64,000 nt of DNA from Cunninghamia lanceolata. Taxonomy: Eukaryota; Streptophyta; Pinopsida; Cupressales; Cupressaceae. The notes under the pieces were generated by a model. It made no database searches, was not told where the DNA came from, and saw only the letters and a program-made list of their open reading frames with translations. The stretch is from contig BSBN01001149.1 in NCBI GenBank assembly GCA_027924645.1, positions 4,526,001 through 4,590,000 of the forward strand, read 5' to 3'. Both the position numbers and the translations under genes were made by a program. Of the stretch, positions 11,650-24,029 are shown piece after piece (position 1 is the stretch's first letter; each line of letters starts with the position of its first letter).

Positions 11650-12290
11650 TCTATAGATATGTGGATGCAATTCTGACAATTCCAAAGGCCTCATTGTTCC
11701 CTATGTGTAGGATGAATTTGGCCTTTGACCGTGAGTTGATTGGCCTTGCAATGTATTTTGGTCTAATGGGTGATGGCCAGCCCATCGTTCGCTATGATGA
11801 CAGGTGGGCAGGATGGTTTGTTAAGGTTTCACACTTAAACATGTCTCTTCTGTTGAATTATCATCATTCTTCCGATTTGGGGTTCAAGAGCTTGTTTTCA
11901 TCATCTGAATTTAAATCTCTTGTTTTGGTTTCAGGTGATATGTGACCATTTGGGGTTGGGAGTGAAGATAGGATTGCCATACATTTGGCATAGCAAAGCC
12001 AGTAACCCATTTGTGAATTTGAAGAAAGAGTACAAGGAAATAATTTGGCAGGACCAAATAATTCTATTTTTCCAATCTGTTACCCTTCCCAAACACTTCA
12101 CAACCGTGCAACAATGCTACATTGATCTCTCAAAGCAAGTGAGAGAGAATCTTGGAGGAGTAGATCCTTATTTCCAAAAGCTAGCAGATGCAATGGTCAC
12201 ATGGATTGGGGCTTGGTCGAGATTAGTGCTCCTAGGTGCTTACATTTATTTTAGTTATGTTGTCCTGGTGGCCTCTTCTATGGCGAGTCC
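11650..12290 (+). pseudogene. RGP/UAM-like: C-terminal fragment of reversibly glycosylated polypeptide / UDP-arabinopyranose mutase
   Basis: The first part, to 11825, encodes [21 protein letters not shown] and [12 protein letters not shown] followed by YDDRWAGW. A 109-bp GT-AG intron follows (11826-11934, ending TTTCAG). The second part encodes [30 protein letters not shown], then SKQVRENLG and [16 protein letters not shown]. These are hallmark segments of plant RGP/UAM proteins, which interconvert UDP-arabinopyranose and UDP-arabinofuranose for cell-wall synthesis. The N-terminal half, with the DXD region, is absent, and the end diverges after about 12225. A retained intron means a genomic DNA copy rather than a retrocopy. 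Confidence 0.85.
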
Positions 12291-12299
12291 AGGCTAAAG

Positions 12300-12880
12300 T
12301 ATTATCTTCCAATTTATGTGTAGGTGCAATGCTTGGTTCAAGCTTTATGGTTGCTTGGTTATACTTCTATTAAGGATTACCATCAATTCATTTCTTTATG
12401 ATAACCTCATCAAATTTTTTTTGGGTTACATCAGCAGTATGATGTGTACGTTGGTGGTATTGAACTTATTTAAATTAATGTTGTAAATGTCCATATTGTT
12501 AAGCAGTGTTAAATCCAAATTATATGTAGAAGCCAATTGCACTCTTGTATAAAGCAAGGAATAAACATAGTTTTAGTCTAGATCTGAACCTCCTCCATAA
12601 CTATATGGAAATGGAATTGGTAGAGAAAATGAGCAATTAGTTATAAAGAAAAGACTAAATTGACTCTCCAAATTATTGTTTTCTTAAATGGGGGTGAACC
12701 ATGTGCTCTATCAGTACTATTTAGGCTTCTATTATTATTAGATTAAAAAAACTTGGTTTGTATTTTCACAACTTCACCATATAATCTATTACAATAATTA
12801 GATGCTTCAATTAATAAGGTTTATGTTAGCTATTGTTAGGTTAATGGTGAAATTAGCATCCTTACACTATTTCTCATTCA
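12300..12880. other. Non-coding spacer
   Basis: AT-rich sequence downstream of the RGP fragment. No repeat partner or reading frame stands out. Confidence 0.4.
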
Positions 12881-13720
12881 ATTTTGTGTCTATTTTGAAA
12901 AAATGTTATTACAATAATTAGATGTTGAGATCAATAAAGTTAATTATATATAATATAATTCAAAAATGATTACACATAATATTAATATTTATTTACAACT
13001 TAATTATACTTATTTTATATATAATATATAATATATATATGAAATAAGCATAATTAAGTTATAAATAAATATTAATATTATATATAATAATTTATAATTA
13101 AAAACCCTATGAATATCTGTATGCTGAGAGGCGTTCTAAATTCTCGTATTTTTAATTTTATTTTTGGTTCGATTGTGATTTTCTTATTTTCAATTTTTTT
13201 TGGTTTTTATTTTTTTATTTTTCCAATTTCTTTTTCCAATAAACTATGGAAAAAAAATCCCTTGGCATAGTTTAGATATATTTTTTAAATATAAATATAC
13301 TAGTAAATATATTATATAAAGATTTGATTTTAATAATTTAAAATAAAGAAAGAAGGAAAATATATTAATTTTCCTAAATCATTACTATTTCAATTTTGTG
13401 TCTATTTTGAAGAAATGTTATTACAATAATTAGATGTTAAGATCAATAAAGTTAATTATATATAATATAATTAAAAAATAATTACAGTAATATTAATATT
13501 TATTTACAACTTAATTATACTTATTTTATATATAATATAAAATATCTAATATAAATATTATATTAGATATTAGATGTTGATATCAATAAAGGTAATTATA
13601 TATAATATAATTCAAAAATGATTACAGTAATATTAATATTTATTTACAACTTAATTATACTTATTTTATATATAATATATAGGAAATAAGCATAATTAAG
13701 TTATAAACAAGTGCCACGTA
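12881..13720. repeat. Three AT-rich direct repeats
   Basis: A block starting TTGTGTCTATTTTGAA and running through AATTAGATGTTGAGATCAATAAAG, AATATTAATATTTATTTACAA and TTATTTTATATATAAT occurs near 12885 and 13394. A shorter copy lies near 13572. Between the first two copies lies a short member of the CCGAGAGG element family (13122-13265). The pattern suggests local duplication. Confidence 0.75.
13255..13384 (+). repeat. Dispersed 130-bp repeat, partner at 20567-20704
   Basis: From TTGGCATAGTTTAGATATA through TAAATATAAATATACTAG to GAAGGAAAATATATTAATT and TTTCCTAAATCATTA, this segment matches 20567-20704 almost throughout. In the partner copy it follows the inverted-end motif GATATCCTCGGCATAA, so this is a conserved flank or end of that element family. 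Confidence 0.75.
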
Positions 13721-13729
13721 GTGGCCAGT

Positions 13730-14480
13730 ACCTACCTTGTAGTGTTGTTATTATAGTATTTGTTTAGTTGTAATTTTTAGTTTCTGCCAAGAAAACTATA
13801 GGCAAGGCCTGTTGTTAACTAGTTATTAATAATTCTTTTTGCAACCAATGAGAACTGAAATAGTTTTTCTATTTAAAAAATATTTAGCTATTGCTATTGT
13901 ATAGATGCAAATATTTTAACAAAACATATTTGAAAAATAATTTTTCTTCAATCTAATTGGCAGAAAACTTTCACCCGATAAGGGCGATTATTGCAGATCA
14001 TCAAGGTTTATATTATAAATTTTTGTGATAGATAATATCCTTAATCTATGATAATAATATATTAATACTTAAAACTATTAAGTTTCTAGTTTGAGACTTT
14101 ATGGGTAAAATATTAGGCAGTAAAGTTTTTTTTTAGCATCTCACCTATTAACCGATTTAAATATATTATAAATAAAATAATATATTATAACGTGTATTTA
14201 AATTCCTATTAATATTAATATTGATAATATTATTAGACAATAAAAATATTATAGTTATATAAGATTCCTATTACTAATCAATATTAATACTAATAGGAAT
14301 TTAAATACAAATATAATTTATAAGTTTATCCCAAATTTATATATATGTCTTTAATAATTAATAATAATAATAACAATAATATATCATTTACATAGATAAT
14401 ATCCTTAATCTATGATAATAATATACTAATACATCAAAATTTTAAAATATATATTAATGCATAGATAGGAAAAATTGACT
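13730..14480. other. AT-rich spacer with a 365-bp spaced direct repeat
   Basis: The sequence GATAATATCCTTAATCTATG and the bases after it occur at 14031 and again at 14396. The sequence between is AT-rich with TAATATTA-type words. No genes are visible. Confidence 0.6.
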
Positions 14481-15480
14481 AGTGATCAATTCCATAAATC
14501 CTCCCTTCACATTAAATTTAATTAATTTTAATTAATTAATTAAATTTCCCTTAATCCCTAATCTACCTTTAATCATAAGATTTAATTAATTCTAATTAAT
14601 TAATTAAATCTTTCCTCTCTAAATAAAAATTAAAATTAAGGAATCAAACCTAAAAACCTAAATCAAAACCTATTCGTAACAAATTGAAAATATTAAAAAT
14701 CCGTGCAGTTCACCTAACTATTACAGTTCAAATACCCAAACCGTTTTTATGCCAAAATTTTATAAATACCCTACATTCCATAAATCAAATTTATGATAGG
14801 ACAATTTACGAAGTTATGCAACTTTTGGTACATTTCTGGAGATATCTCGAGGTATTGCAAGATTGGAAAAATTTAAATTGTTTTTTAGTTCACGGGCCAA
14901 CAGTTTCTTTCATTATCTGATCTGAAACTGAGGGAAGATATTGCTTTCATTGCGTGCTATCAACTATCACATTCTAATATCTTCTTTGCAGAGTCATCTT
15001 CATATTTTGAGTTGCAGAAAACTATTTGTATTTTGTAGTCTCATCATTTAATATGTGAATGACATGGCTGTGCACTATCTTGGAACATGTGGGAAATTTT
15101 CTAAACTGTTTGGTTCCTATCAGCGTATTCCCTGAATTTCATGTTGTAAACAACATTCACGCTCGAAGATCTTCTCAACTCGTTTGCTATTCCAAACAAG
15201 GTATTCCATGATCCTCTTATTGGTGCAAGTGCTAGTTATATGGTAGAACTAATTTTAGGGTTTCACTTGTCCCTCACTATAAGCTATAACTTCAAATCTT
15301 TAAAATAATGATGTTAAGTGATTTTTATAGCACTAACAACTCTTTGTATTGCAGCTTAAGTGCAAACTATTGAAGGCTAGTGTATTTATCGCCTTCTATA
15401 CTTGCTTCTTGTCAGACCGTCAAGAACCAAGTTTTAATTGCTAGGGTGCCTATTTCTAGCCTTAGGAGGCTGTGTCAATC
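14481..15480. other. Non-coding spacer
   Basis: Contains TTAATTAATTAA palindromic words near 14517-14610 and otherwise unique sequence. An open frame at 14684-14920 has no recognisable motif and is not supported as a gene. Confidence 0.4.
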
Positions 15481-16555
15481 AAATAATCCATTTTGTCAAG
15501 TTCACCATAAATCTTGAAGTATAATCATAAATCTTCAGATATAATAAAAAATCACTTACTTTGTAACTTCCATTTTATGCAATCTAATTATTAAATTTTC
15601 TTCAATTTTCAAAATTCATTGTAAATATTACAAAACTGTCAACTCTAACTTAAACCAAAAAATTCACAAATTTCAAGATTATTATAGAGTTATTATATTA
15701 TCAACATTGTTGCTAAAACTAAACAAACACAACAAATTAAAACAAAATAAGACTATTCATGAACATTTTGGCAGAAACTTGGCTGCTTTGTAGCTCTTAT
15801 TTTTTGTTGATTAGCTATTAGTTGTATATAGTATTTGTTTAGTTGCAATTTTTTTGTTGATTAGTTATTGGTTGAATAGACAAATTGCATTTGAAAAATT
15901 AATTTTTGAAGAGTGTTGAAATGTATTGGTAAATAAAATTGAAATCTCAAAAATAATCTAATTTGGTAAAAATAAAATAGGACTAAAATATTTCCTTAAC
16001 TATAAAACTAAACTTTACAAATCCTATTAAATAACACAAATATTTCCAAATATTTCTTTAAAATGTAATAATACTGGCACTTTTATAATTTAAAATACTA
16101 AGTTTGAAGAATAAAATAAAAAATGTAATAACTCTTGACTAAATAAAATTGAAATCCTAGATTTTTAACTCTTGAGTAAATAAAATTGAAATCCAAAAAA
16201 TAATCTAATTTCATAAAATAAAATAATTTAATTTGGTAAAAATAAAATAGCACTCAAATATTTACTTAACTATAAAACTAAACTTTACAAAGCCTATTAA
16301 ATAACACAAATATTTCCTTAACTATAAAATAAACTTTACAAAGGTTGCATATTTGTATTATGTGGAGAGCCTTGGCTATGGAGATTTGAAATGTCTGCTT
16401 AAGATATTAAAACGTAATAATATTAATATTATGATAATTTAAAATGCATTAAAATATTGTATGTTTGAAGAATAAAATAAAAAATGTAATAACATGGGGA
16501 AAATAAATATTAATATTATATTATAATAATTTATAATTAAAAACCTTATGAATAT
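15481..16555. repeat. AT-rich region with 270-bp spaced direct repeats
   Basis: The block AATTTGGTAAAAATAAAATA followed by a CTTAACTATAAAACTAAACT segment occurs near 15960-16050 and again near 16228-16318. A partial third copy lies near 16315-16345. No coding sequence is visible. Confidence 0.7.
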
Positions 16556-16557
16556 CT

Positions 16558-17270
16558 TTATGCCGAGAGGCATTCTACACTCATTGCAAGAGCTGAAAGA
16601 TTTAAATAAATAGATCATGTAAACAGAAATCATAAAATATTTAAATAAATAAATTCATGTAAATAAGATTCATTGCAAAAAAATTCTTGTCCACTCACAG
16701 GGCTGAAAGATTCAAATTCCCGTAAACATTTAGATTTTGTAAACAAAAATCATAAAATATGTAAATAAATAAATTCATGTAAATAAGATTCATTGGTTCC
16801 ATAGTTTTTGTGATTTTCTTATTTTCAATTTATTTTTTGGTTCCATAATTTTTGTGATTTTCTTATTTTCAATTTCTTTTTTGATTTTCAGTTTTTTATT
16901 TTTTCCAATTTCTTTTTTACTTTTCACTTTTTAATTTTAAAAACCAAAAAAGAAATTGAAGAAAATAAAAAATAAAAACCAAAAAAGAAATTGGAAACTT
17001 TAAAAAAATACGCCGAGGATATCTTTTTATAGTTTCTTTCATTTTTTCTGCTTGCAATTTCTTTTTTCGTTTTTAATTTATAATTTTCCAATTTCTTTTT
17101 TTTTCCATAGTTTTCGTGATTTTCTCCTTCCAACAGTTCCAATTTTTTTTGTTTTTATTTTTTTATTTTTCCTAATTTCTTTTTTAGTTTTTATTTTTTC
17201 CAATTTCTTTTTTGGTTCCGTAGTTTTTGTGATTTAACTTTTTCTCCTTCAATCATTTTCTCGGCATAAC
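16558..17270. mobile_element. Short element with CCGAGAGG-type inverted ends
   Basis: The left end reads TATGCCGAGAGGCATTCTAC near 16558, and the right end reads TTTCTCGGCATAA near 17258, its inverse. The interior is dominated by strand-biased TTTTTATTTTTCCAATTTC-like tracts in both polarities. The same end motif recurs at about 13122, 18430 and 43487-45400. A non-autonomous DNA transposon is the simplest reading. Target duplications were not resolved. Confidence 0.45.
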
Positions 17271-17760
17271 TAGATTCTAAATGTTCTTACTAAATTAATT
17301 TTGTAAAGGAATGGGAAAGGTTATCCTATGATGATGCAAAACATATGAAAACAAAAAAAACAATGATATTTGAAATAAATTTAATAAAAAAATATAAATT
17401 AAATAACAAATGTTTAAGAAGAAAGACTCATAACTAATTTTTTTTTTAAATAAAATGAAATTGATATATAAATGAATATGATAAAAGAATGTTTGTTACT
17501 TAAATTGTAAGAGATTAGAGAGGAAAATATTTATTTATTTTATAATGATAAATAACAGCAATTCTACAACTAGATTCTAAAAATTTAAGGGAATGGGAAA
17601 GATTAAAACTTATGGAAACAATACCAAAAAAATCGGATCAAGCAAGGAAAGTTGGTGGGCACACTTACTTATATGTAAATGCCTAAGATAATGCAATAAC
17701 ATTCATTTTTTTTTTTTCGTACTTGTTGAAGGAGATTTTTTTATGTTAAATTTGTATGAA

Positions 17761-18105
17761 ATGGTCCACACAAAGCAAACAGGAAGTCTGCTGCAGTGTA
17801 TCGAGAAATAGAGGCGGCGAAAGCGAGAGCAAGAGCAGCAGAGGTGGCAAGTGTGAGCCCCTCTACTCGCACACATCCAACAATGGATGCTGCAAGAGGG
17901 AGCATCTATCGCACGGGTAGAATGAAGAAGGCTCATCGCTTCAGTCTTGCTCTCAAGGAGATTCAAAAATACCAAAAAGCACAGAGTTGCTCATAAGAAA
18001 GCTGCCATTTGAGAGGCCCGTAAGAGAGATTGTGCAGGGCATGAAAACCGTTTATTCAGCTCGCTCACCTGTTCGAGAGAGATCTTTCAAACCGCCATTT
18101 ATCTA
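17761..18105 (+). pseudogene. Histone H3 / CENH3-like pseudogene fragment
   Basis: It starts MVHTKQT, close to the conserved H3 N-terminus. After a small frame-changing deletion it continues RKSAAV and a divergent Arg/Ala-rich tail up to MKKAHRF. Then comes LKEIQKYQK and, after a one-base loss in an A run, TELLIRKLPFERPVREIVQ followed by GMKT. That is the alphaN helix and the start of alpha1 of the H3 fold. The 50-residue tail does not match canonical H3, whose tail is nearly invariant, so a centromeric H3 variant or a diverged H3-like copy is likely. Similarity ends at about 18050, so the C-terminal two thirds of the histone fold are missing. No intron is visible, which allows a retrocopy. 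Confidence 0.75.
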
Positions 18106-18109
18106 ATGG

Positions 18110-18429
18110 TGTGTTTGCACATAGCTGTTCTGATGTAATCTTATTTTCATATTGTAAATTTAAATAAAAATATAAAAAATAAATTAATTTAACATCTCAA
18201 TTGTTCAATCAGAGTGAGCATACAAAGCCCCCGTTGTCACTTATAATGAATCAGTCTAGCTGGAATGTTAGAACTTAGAACGGTTTTTAATGTGTAAATT
18301 TAATATAATTATGACATATAGTCTATATGCCAATACACTACAGCGGTGTATCTATTACATGCATTAGATTAGCTTCCTCTGACTTGTTTAGACAACCACA
18401 ATTGCAATTTTATTTTGGATGTTTATTAT
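18110..18429. other. Non-coding spacer
   Basis: AT-rich. No gene, no repeat partner seen. Confidence 0.4.
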
Positions 18430-20589
18430 TATGGGGAGAGGTGTTCTACAGTGACAGTGGGGTGGAAATGAGAGCACTCATTTTTTGGAAAAAAAATTAA
18501 AAAATATAAATATAAACCCCTTCAAATAGAAAGTCGGCAAATTTTCATAGGATAAGAATGAGATGTCCAAAAGCTCTGCTTTTTTTATTTTCCAAGGACT
18601 ATTTAGTAGATTTAGTAGATTGAGTTGGACTATGTGTTGCAGTCTCTTGAAAGTTTGGACGTTTTAAGTTTTTGCTCAGACGTGTTGTGAAAATTTTGAT
18701 GTTATATTATTTTTTTTAACATCTAATCCAAACGTTTGAGATTGCAGGTAATCCTCCATTTTCCAAGAGTTTAGTCATTACCTGTGCAATTGTTTCTGTC
18801 CTATTTAGTATGCATGGAGGAGCATCCGCCTGCGCCTTTCTTACCAGGTATATATTAATCAAATTTGGCGAGCAGGAGAGTCATGAAGTGTGCTGGAATA
18901 GTTATGTTGTTTATGTAAGAGATAATGTCGTTGAAATGAAGAGTTGGCTAGGTTCATTTTTGCATCTCATACTGTTCAAATAATATTGATTTAGTTTATA
19001 AGAGAACATTGATTGACAGTGATTCAATTAGGAAAGATGCTTTACTTTAAAAAGTTCAAAGAATTTATTTTTTAATTTCTATCAATAAAAAACTCCTTGC
19101 CGAAGTTTATCAACTTTCATTTTTTTCAAACCAAATTGAATTCGTTTCCTTTAGAAATGAAAAAATACAAATGCAATGTACAAAGTCAACTCTATGAGAC
19201 CTTTACATTGTACAGAAAAATTTGCTTCAAAAAACACCAAAGAGATGATGCAAAGTTCATAGAAAGGTAGAAAAATCCATTTTTAATACTACTGTAGATG
19301 GCCATAAAGATGAAGAATATGAATTGGATGATACTGATGAGAACATGGCAGACGTTGTAAACTCATTCAAAGGCGTTTAGGAGAATAACATGGCATAACC
19401 TGTGAGAATTGGGGTCTCTGTGATTTATGAAGATAAACATCAAAGAAAGAAGAAATGGGGGGTCAGTTTTCTTGTTTTACTGATGTTTGTTGCAATTTTT
19501 ATGGTGTTCTTTTCAATCTACAATTTTAATCCTTTCGACCAGATTTTGAGTGGAAAGCCATAAACATCTTTCTCAGATCAGAATTCAATTTACATCTATT
19601 TATTCTAGCTATGAAAGCTCCATCATGTGGCGTGAAACATTTAAGAAATATTTGTATTTGTCTTCACTTTTCAATCCGGCCACTGAGTTCCATAAATCCT
19701 TATTAGTTTGAAGTTTGAACATTAAAACTGACTTATATGCCAGAGATTATAAAAGCAAAATGGTCAAAGATTCTATGGAGATACGTATAGTCTCTCCTCT
19801 TTAGTTAAGTTGGAAAATTTTGACTAGGTTCCAGTGAAATTGTTATTTGAAAGTGATACAATTATGCGTGCAAATTGATAAGAAAGGATTAGCTCCAATG
19901 TAATTCACAAAATAATGTTTTTTTTTGGCCAATTTTATGCATATGAAGTGTAGGTCTGACAATCACGGTCACCCAAGAAAACACAATGATCTGACATTTT
20001 TTTCTCCGCCGATAGTATATACGCAGGAAAAATCAGTGATTTTAATAGACATGGAGAATAATAGCAAAAATAGCAGGCGAATAGGTCAGCTTGAAGGTGT
20101 AGGTGAATTTCAAGTGTAAATATCGACTTATTTTAGCAGTCAGCCGTGGTTTGAAATGCAAGATCCAGTCACGCAGAATTTTATTGGTGGATTGATAAAT
20201 TTAAGTTTTAAGTGTTTGTTTTCAAAAAATCTAAGTCACCGTATTGCGAAATTTAGAGGTACCTTCTTTTCTATCTGATGTTTCTGTTTAAAAATATTCT
20301 TGCTCAAATTTTCGTACTTGAGATGAGTATACTGCCTTTTTAATTGTTGTAATATCCATTCCACCTTTCTATTTCACATTTTAAAAACCATAAAGAATAT
20401 TGCAAAGAATAGCAATATACAATAATAAAAATAAAAATAAAATAAAGGCGAAAAAATAGAATTTGGAAAAAAAAAAAATAGAAACGTAAAGAGAAAAAGC
20501 AGAAATTAGAAAAAATAAAAAATAAAAACCAAAAAATAAATTAAAAACCAAAGGATAAAAAGATGGAAAAAAAGATATCCTCGGCATAA
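18430..20589. mobile_element. Possible 2.2-kb element with CCGAGAGG-type ends
   Basis: The left motif TATGGGGAGAGGTGTTCTAC at 18430 resembles the family end TATGCCGAGAGGCATTCTAC, and the right motif GATATCCTCGGCATAA ends at about 20589. The right interior (20390-20570) is rich in AAAAATAAAAACC, like the other members. Pairing these two particular ends is inference; they could belong to separate insertions. Confidence 0.3.
19318..19565 (+). pseudogene. Fragment encoding a possible membrane protein C-terminus
   Basis: One frame reads YELDDTDENMADVVNSFKG, two stops, VIYEDKHQRKKKWG and then a strongly hydrophobic stretch of about 20 residues (VSFLVLLMFVAIFMVFFSI), followed by YNFNPFDQ and a stop. 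A basic cluster before a single membrane span suggests a tail-anchored or single-pass protein. I do not recognise the family. Confidence 0.3.
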
Positions 20590-22130
20590 TTTAGATATAT
20601 TTTTTAAATATAAATATACTAGTAAATATATTATATAGAGATTTGATTTTAATAATTTAAAATAAAGAAAGAAGGAAAATAATATTAATTTTCCTAAATC
20701 ATTACAATAGGTGAGATTATTCTAATTTTAATATACATAATTGACCAAATACAATACTTCAACTACACTCAAAAATTATGTGACAAGATTCATGTTTGAG
20801 TTGTGTGAAAGGAAAATTTTAAAATATGTTTGTCAACCAATTATTTTTTTAAAAAGTTAATGATTAAAGTTGAATAATATAAATCTACATTTTACTTTTA
20901 GTTAAATATATTATATTTTATTTAAAATGATAAAATTAAATCTATGTAAGTTTTGAAATTAAAATCTAACTTAAATATATGAAATATTAATAATAAGTTA
21001 TAATGATAAATAATTTAAAAAAATTGAAAACCTAAACTATAAATGCTTATAAAGTTATAAATATTAGTAGAAAAAAAGTAAAACAAAAGATTTTAAATCT
21101 TTTAATAAAAACACAAAACACTTTCATTTGTTTTTATCCTACACTGACTCCACTTATGTCTAATCTCTCATCCTATACAAAGAATACTATAGAGTGTAAG
21201 TGTTTTTTTAATATTTTACACCTTCCATTCTATCATGTGCCACTTTATATTTTGACAAGCACTTCCTAACATATATGCCACTCATAATGTTAAAGCACCA
21301 TTCATAATATTCTTTAAATATTGCATGTCATGCACCATGCATTTGAGCCACTTTTGTCAATATAGTGCTAGTGCCCTATATATCATGTGTGCAATATAAA
21401 AGAATGGTGTATCCCATTCTTGAAGGTAATAACCTATAGAAGTGAAATTTCTCTCTACATTATTGCCATCGACTTCATGGTGAACAACCAATTCACTATA
21501 AAAAATAGCTTATAGATTATAAAAGAGAAAATTCAACAAGCAATGGGACTACCCAACTATGAATGGTATGCTTGTAACAATAAGGACAACATTTCTTCAA
21601 TTCTAATCAAAGAGAAGTATTGTGTCAATTTTTCAACTCATATATCATGGTAAGGTAATTTAATTAAATAAGAACTCTGTATAAATATTTATGCAAAGAT
21701 GTTCCCTCACTGAAATGGACTAGCTAAATCGGAGGATCATCGGTGAAGAGCTTCCAAGAACAAGAATGATGCATACAGTGGCACAATGCATGAGGTCAAT
21801 TGCAATATATCATTTGGGTATACCACTCAATTATTTTGTATCCATAGAAAAATTGTAAATAAAACAAGTTTATCATCAAAAGTTGGGTAGAAAAAACACA
21901 ACAAAAGAGTAAATTGATTAAGGTGGAAGATGTGCAGAATTTGACAAAAGAAAGACTTGATGAAATGATTAATTCATGTTCTCCCAAATTGAAGAGGTTA
22001 GAAAAAACAAGTATTAAAATTTATGGACATTATTTTGATTATATGGAGAATTTGTTTGCATAATCAAACATTGGACTAATTGTAGGATTTAATGTTGTCA
22101 ATTACAACCCTAGGTTATTAGTTTGATTAG
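20590..22130. other. AT-rich spacer before the duplicated segment
   Basis: The first 115 bp match 13270-13384. The rest holds diffuse AT-rich sequence with no frame worth calling and no obvious transposon ends. Confidence 0.4.
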
Positions 22131-22139
22131 TCATGCTAA

Positions 22140-22440
22140 TTATGGTTTCCTTTTGCAAGGATTAAGTGAAAGCCTAGAGGATGTATAGAAAATCAAATAT
22201 CATAAAAGAAAGCACTTAGATTTAGAAAAGGATTATTATGGAATCCATCACAAGAAACCATTTCAGAAGATAAAACTCAAAGAAAGTATCTCTTCCAAAG
22301 GTTTGTCTATAGAAAATAAAGATATATTTTTTTGTTTACCACACCATTCTTTAAATATGTGTATACTATGCCAAATGGTGTATTGGCAAACCATATCCTT
22401 ATTTATGTATAATGTTGAACTAAAATTTATGGATTCAAAA
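22140..22440 (+). repeat. Duplicated segment, copy A, left half
   Basis: From TTTGCAAGGATTAAGTGAAA to GATTCAAAA it matches 26400-26800. Its right half continues at 25062-25405, after the LTR element inserted at 22441. The segment has no recognisable product. Confidence 0.75.
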
Positions 22441-22544
22441 TGTAGAGTTTTAACTCTACATTTTGTAGCATCAATTCACAGTGGCAAGATACCTATATAT
22501 TATCAGCTTGGTAATCTATTTTGTATTGCAAGTCATAGCCCACG

Positions 22545-23235
22545 CGGAATTGCCAAGTGTCACATGGCGGGATTTTGAAGAACAAAGGTTCGTGAAAGCT
22601 GCGCGAATACGCCACATGTCGTGGTAATCTAAAGAATCTGGCACAGTGTCTAGTTGCAGTGGAAAGTGCCAAATGTCTTCTTCTGAGTCTGCAGGCTACA
22701 AGAGTCACAGGGTGTGCCACATGTTTGTGTCGTGTTCTTCTCCCCTTTCGTTTCATAAAGTTTCTAAGCCACGAGAATGCGCCACGTGTTGCAACGACAA
22801 GAAGAGGAAAACTTTTGATAAAGCAGCTTGGATGCGAGTAGGATATGTCGCATGTCTCTGTTGCAAATGAAGCAGAAAGTGCCACGTGTCACTCTTTTTG
22901 CGGTATATTAAAGTATCGAAGTAAAATATGGTGGGCCCAAGATACTAAGGGTTGTTTTGCAAGAGCAGCGAGAAGTGCCAAGTGTCAGAACGACGGGCAT
23001 TTGAAGGAAATAAATAAAGTAGCTAAGAAGAAGCACCAGCCTACCGTGTGTCCCAGTTTTGAAGCTAGCAGGTGTTGCCACGTGTCTTGAGCATGAGTTA
23101 AGGTGAAAATAAGTAAAGAAGCCAAAGGCACCAAGTGTTAATATGGCACGCATCCAAAGAAATATGAGAGGGGCCGACCTAATAAGCACAAATGCGCCAC
23201 GTAGTAACTTTTGAGCCGTTTAGAAGCCCACAGAA
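22545..23235 (+). repeat. About 12 degenerate GCCACGTGTC words inside the LTR
   Basis: Forms such as GCCAAGTGTC, GCCACATGTC, GCCACGTGTT, GCCACGTGTC and GCCACGTAGT recur about every 40-80 bp across the 5' half of the LTR, all in the same orientation. CCACGTGTC contains the CACGTG core of plant G-box/ABRE elements bound by bZIP and bHLH factors. They lie in U3, upstream of a TATAAAT at about 23430. Confidence 0.75.
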
Positions 23236-23429
23236 GAGGCCATTTGTCCCAATGGTATCGGTAGTTACAGAACCGTATGTTCAGCACCATTTAACCAATT
23301 AGAATGCAAGACGATGTAAAAGTAGATTCAGAAGGATTCCCTATGCATGACCAGCTCCAGTTCAGTTTTGCAGGTGGTTGAAAATCTTAACGGCCATTAG
23401 TGTCTCAAGCCCCATAAGTAGGAGAATTC

Positions 23430-23436
23430 TATAAAT
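23430..23436 (+). promoter_or_regulatory. Candidate LTR TATA box
   Basis: TATAAAT about 990 bp into the 1536-bp LTR, downstream of the GCCACGTGTC words. This is a position-based assignment. Confidence 0.4.
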
Positions 23437-24029
23437 GATAAATATATGTAGAAATACCAAAATAGAAGAATATATACATGAGAAGAGATTTTGTGGTGTG
23501 ACTAGAATATATTATTTTGTCTCTGTAGTTGTTTCAAAAGAAAAGCATCATAGATCTATGTGTGTTATGTGCCAAGTTATGTATTCTACTAAATCTATTA
23601 ATGAAAAACCTATGTTCTGTGCTATTTGGTGATATTTTTTTGTGTCTTTATTGCAAATTCTCTGAGTTTAGCCTCTGAGTTTAAATCTGTTCATAACCAG
23701 TTTATATTTATCATGCTCATTGCTCTTTAATATAGCAGGAATCATAAAGATTTAGTCACTGTGTTGATTATTGAATCAAATATAAGTCTAGCGTATCATC
23801 TTAGAAGTTGTTTCATATTGTATCTATAATCTTATTTTTTCTTCCCCTTTTCCCAACACCCCCTTGAAAAAAGAAGAGACGGCTTCTATAAAATTTGGAG
23901 GTTGTTCTGAGAGTCATCCCACATTCTCAGAATCTCCCATGTTGGTGATGGATTAAACCCACAAATTTATGCATCAATAGTTTTTGGCACACCCAATGGG
24001 ACCTTTTCTTGATTCTTGATCAAGATCGT

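Noticed and set aside
17052..17237. Phe-rich frame that looks like membrane segments
   Set aside because: It is translation of low-complexity TTTTT/TTC tracts inside a short element; the same holds for 20381-20587 and 16924-17142.
22493..23189. Several 60-130 residue open frames on both strands
   Set aside because: They lie inside the U3 region of an LTR and overlap each other; no domain signature, and they are explained by the higher GC of the GCCACGTGTC word region.
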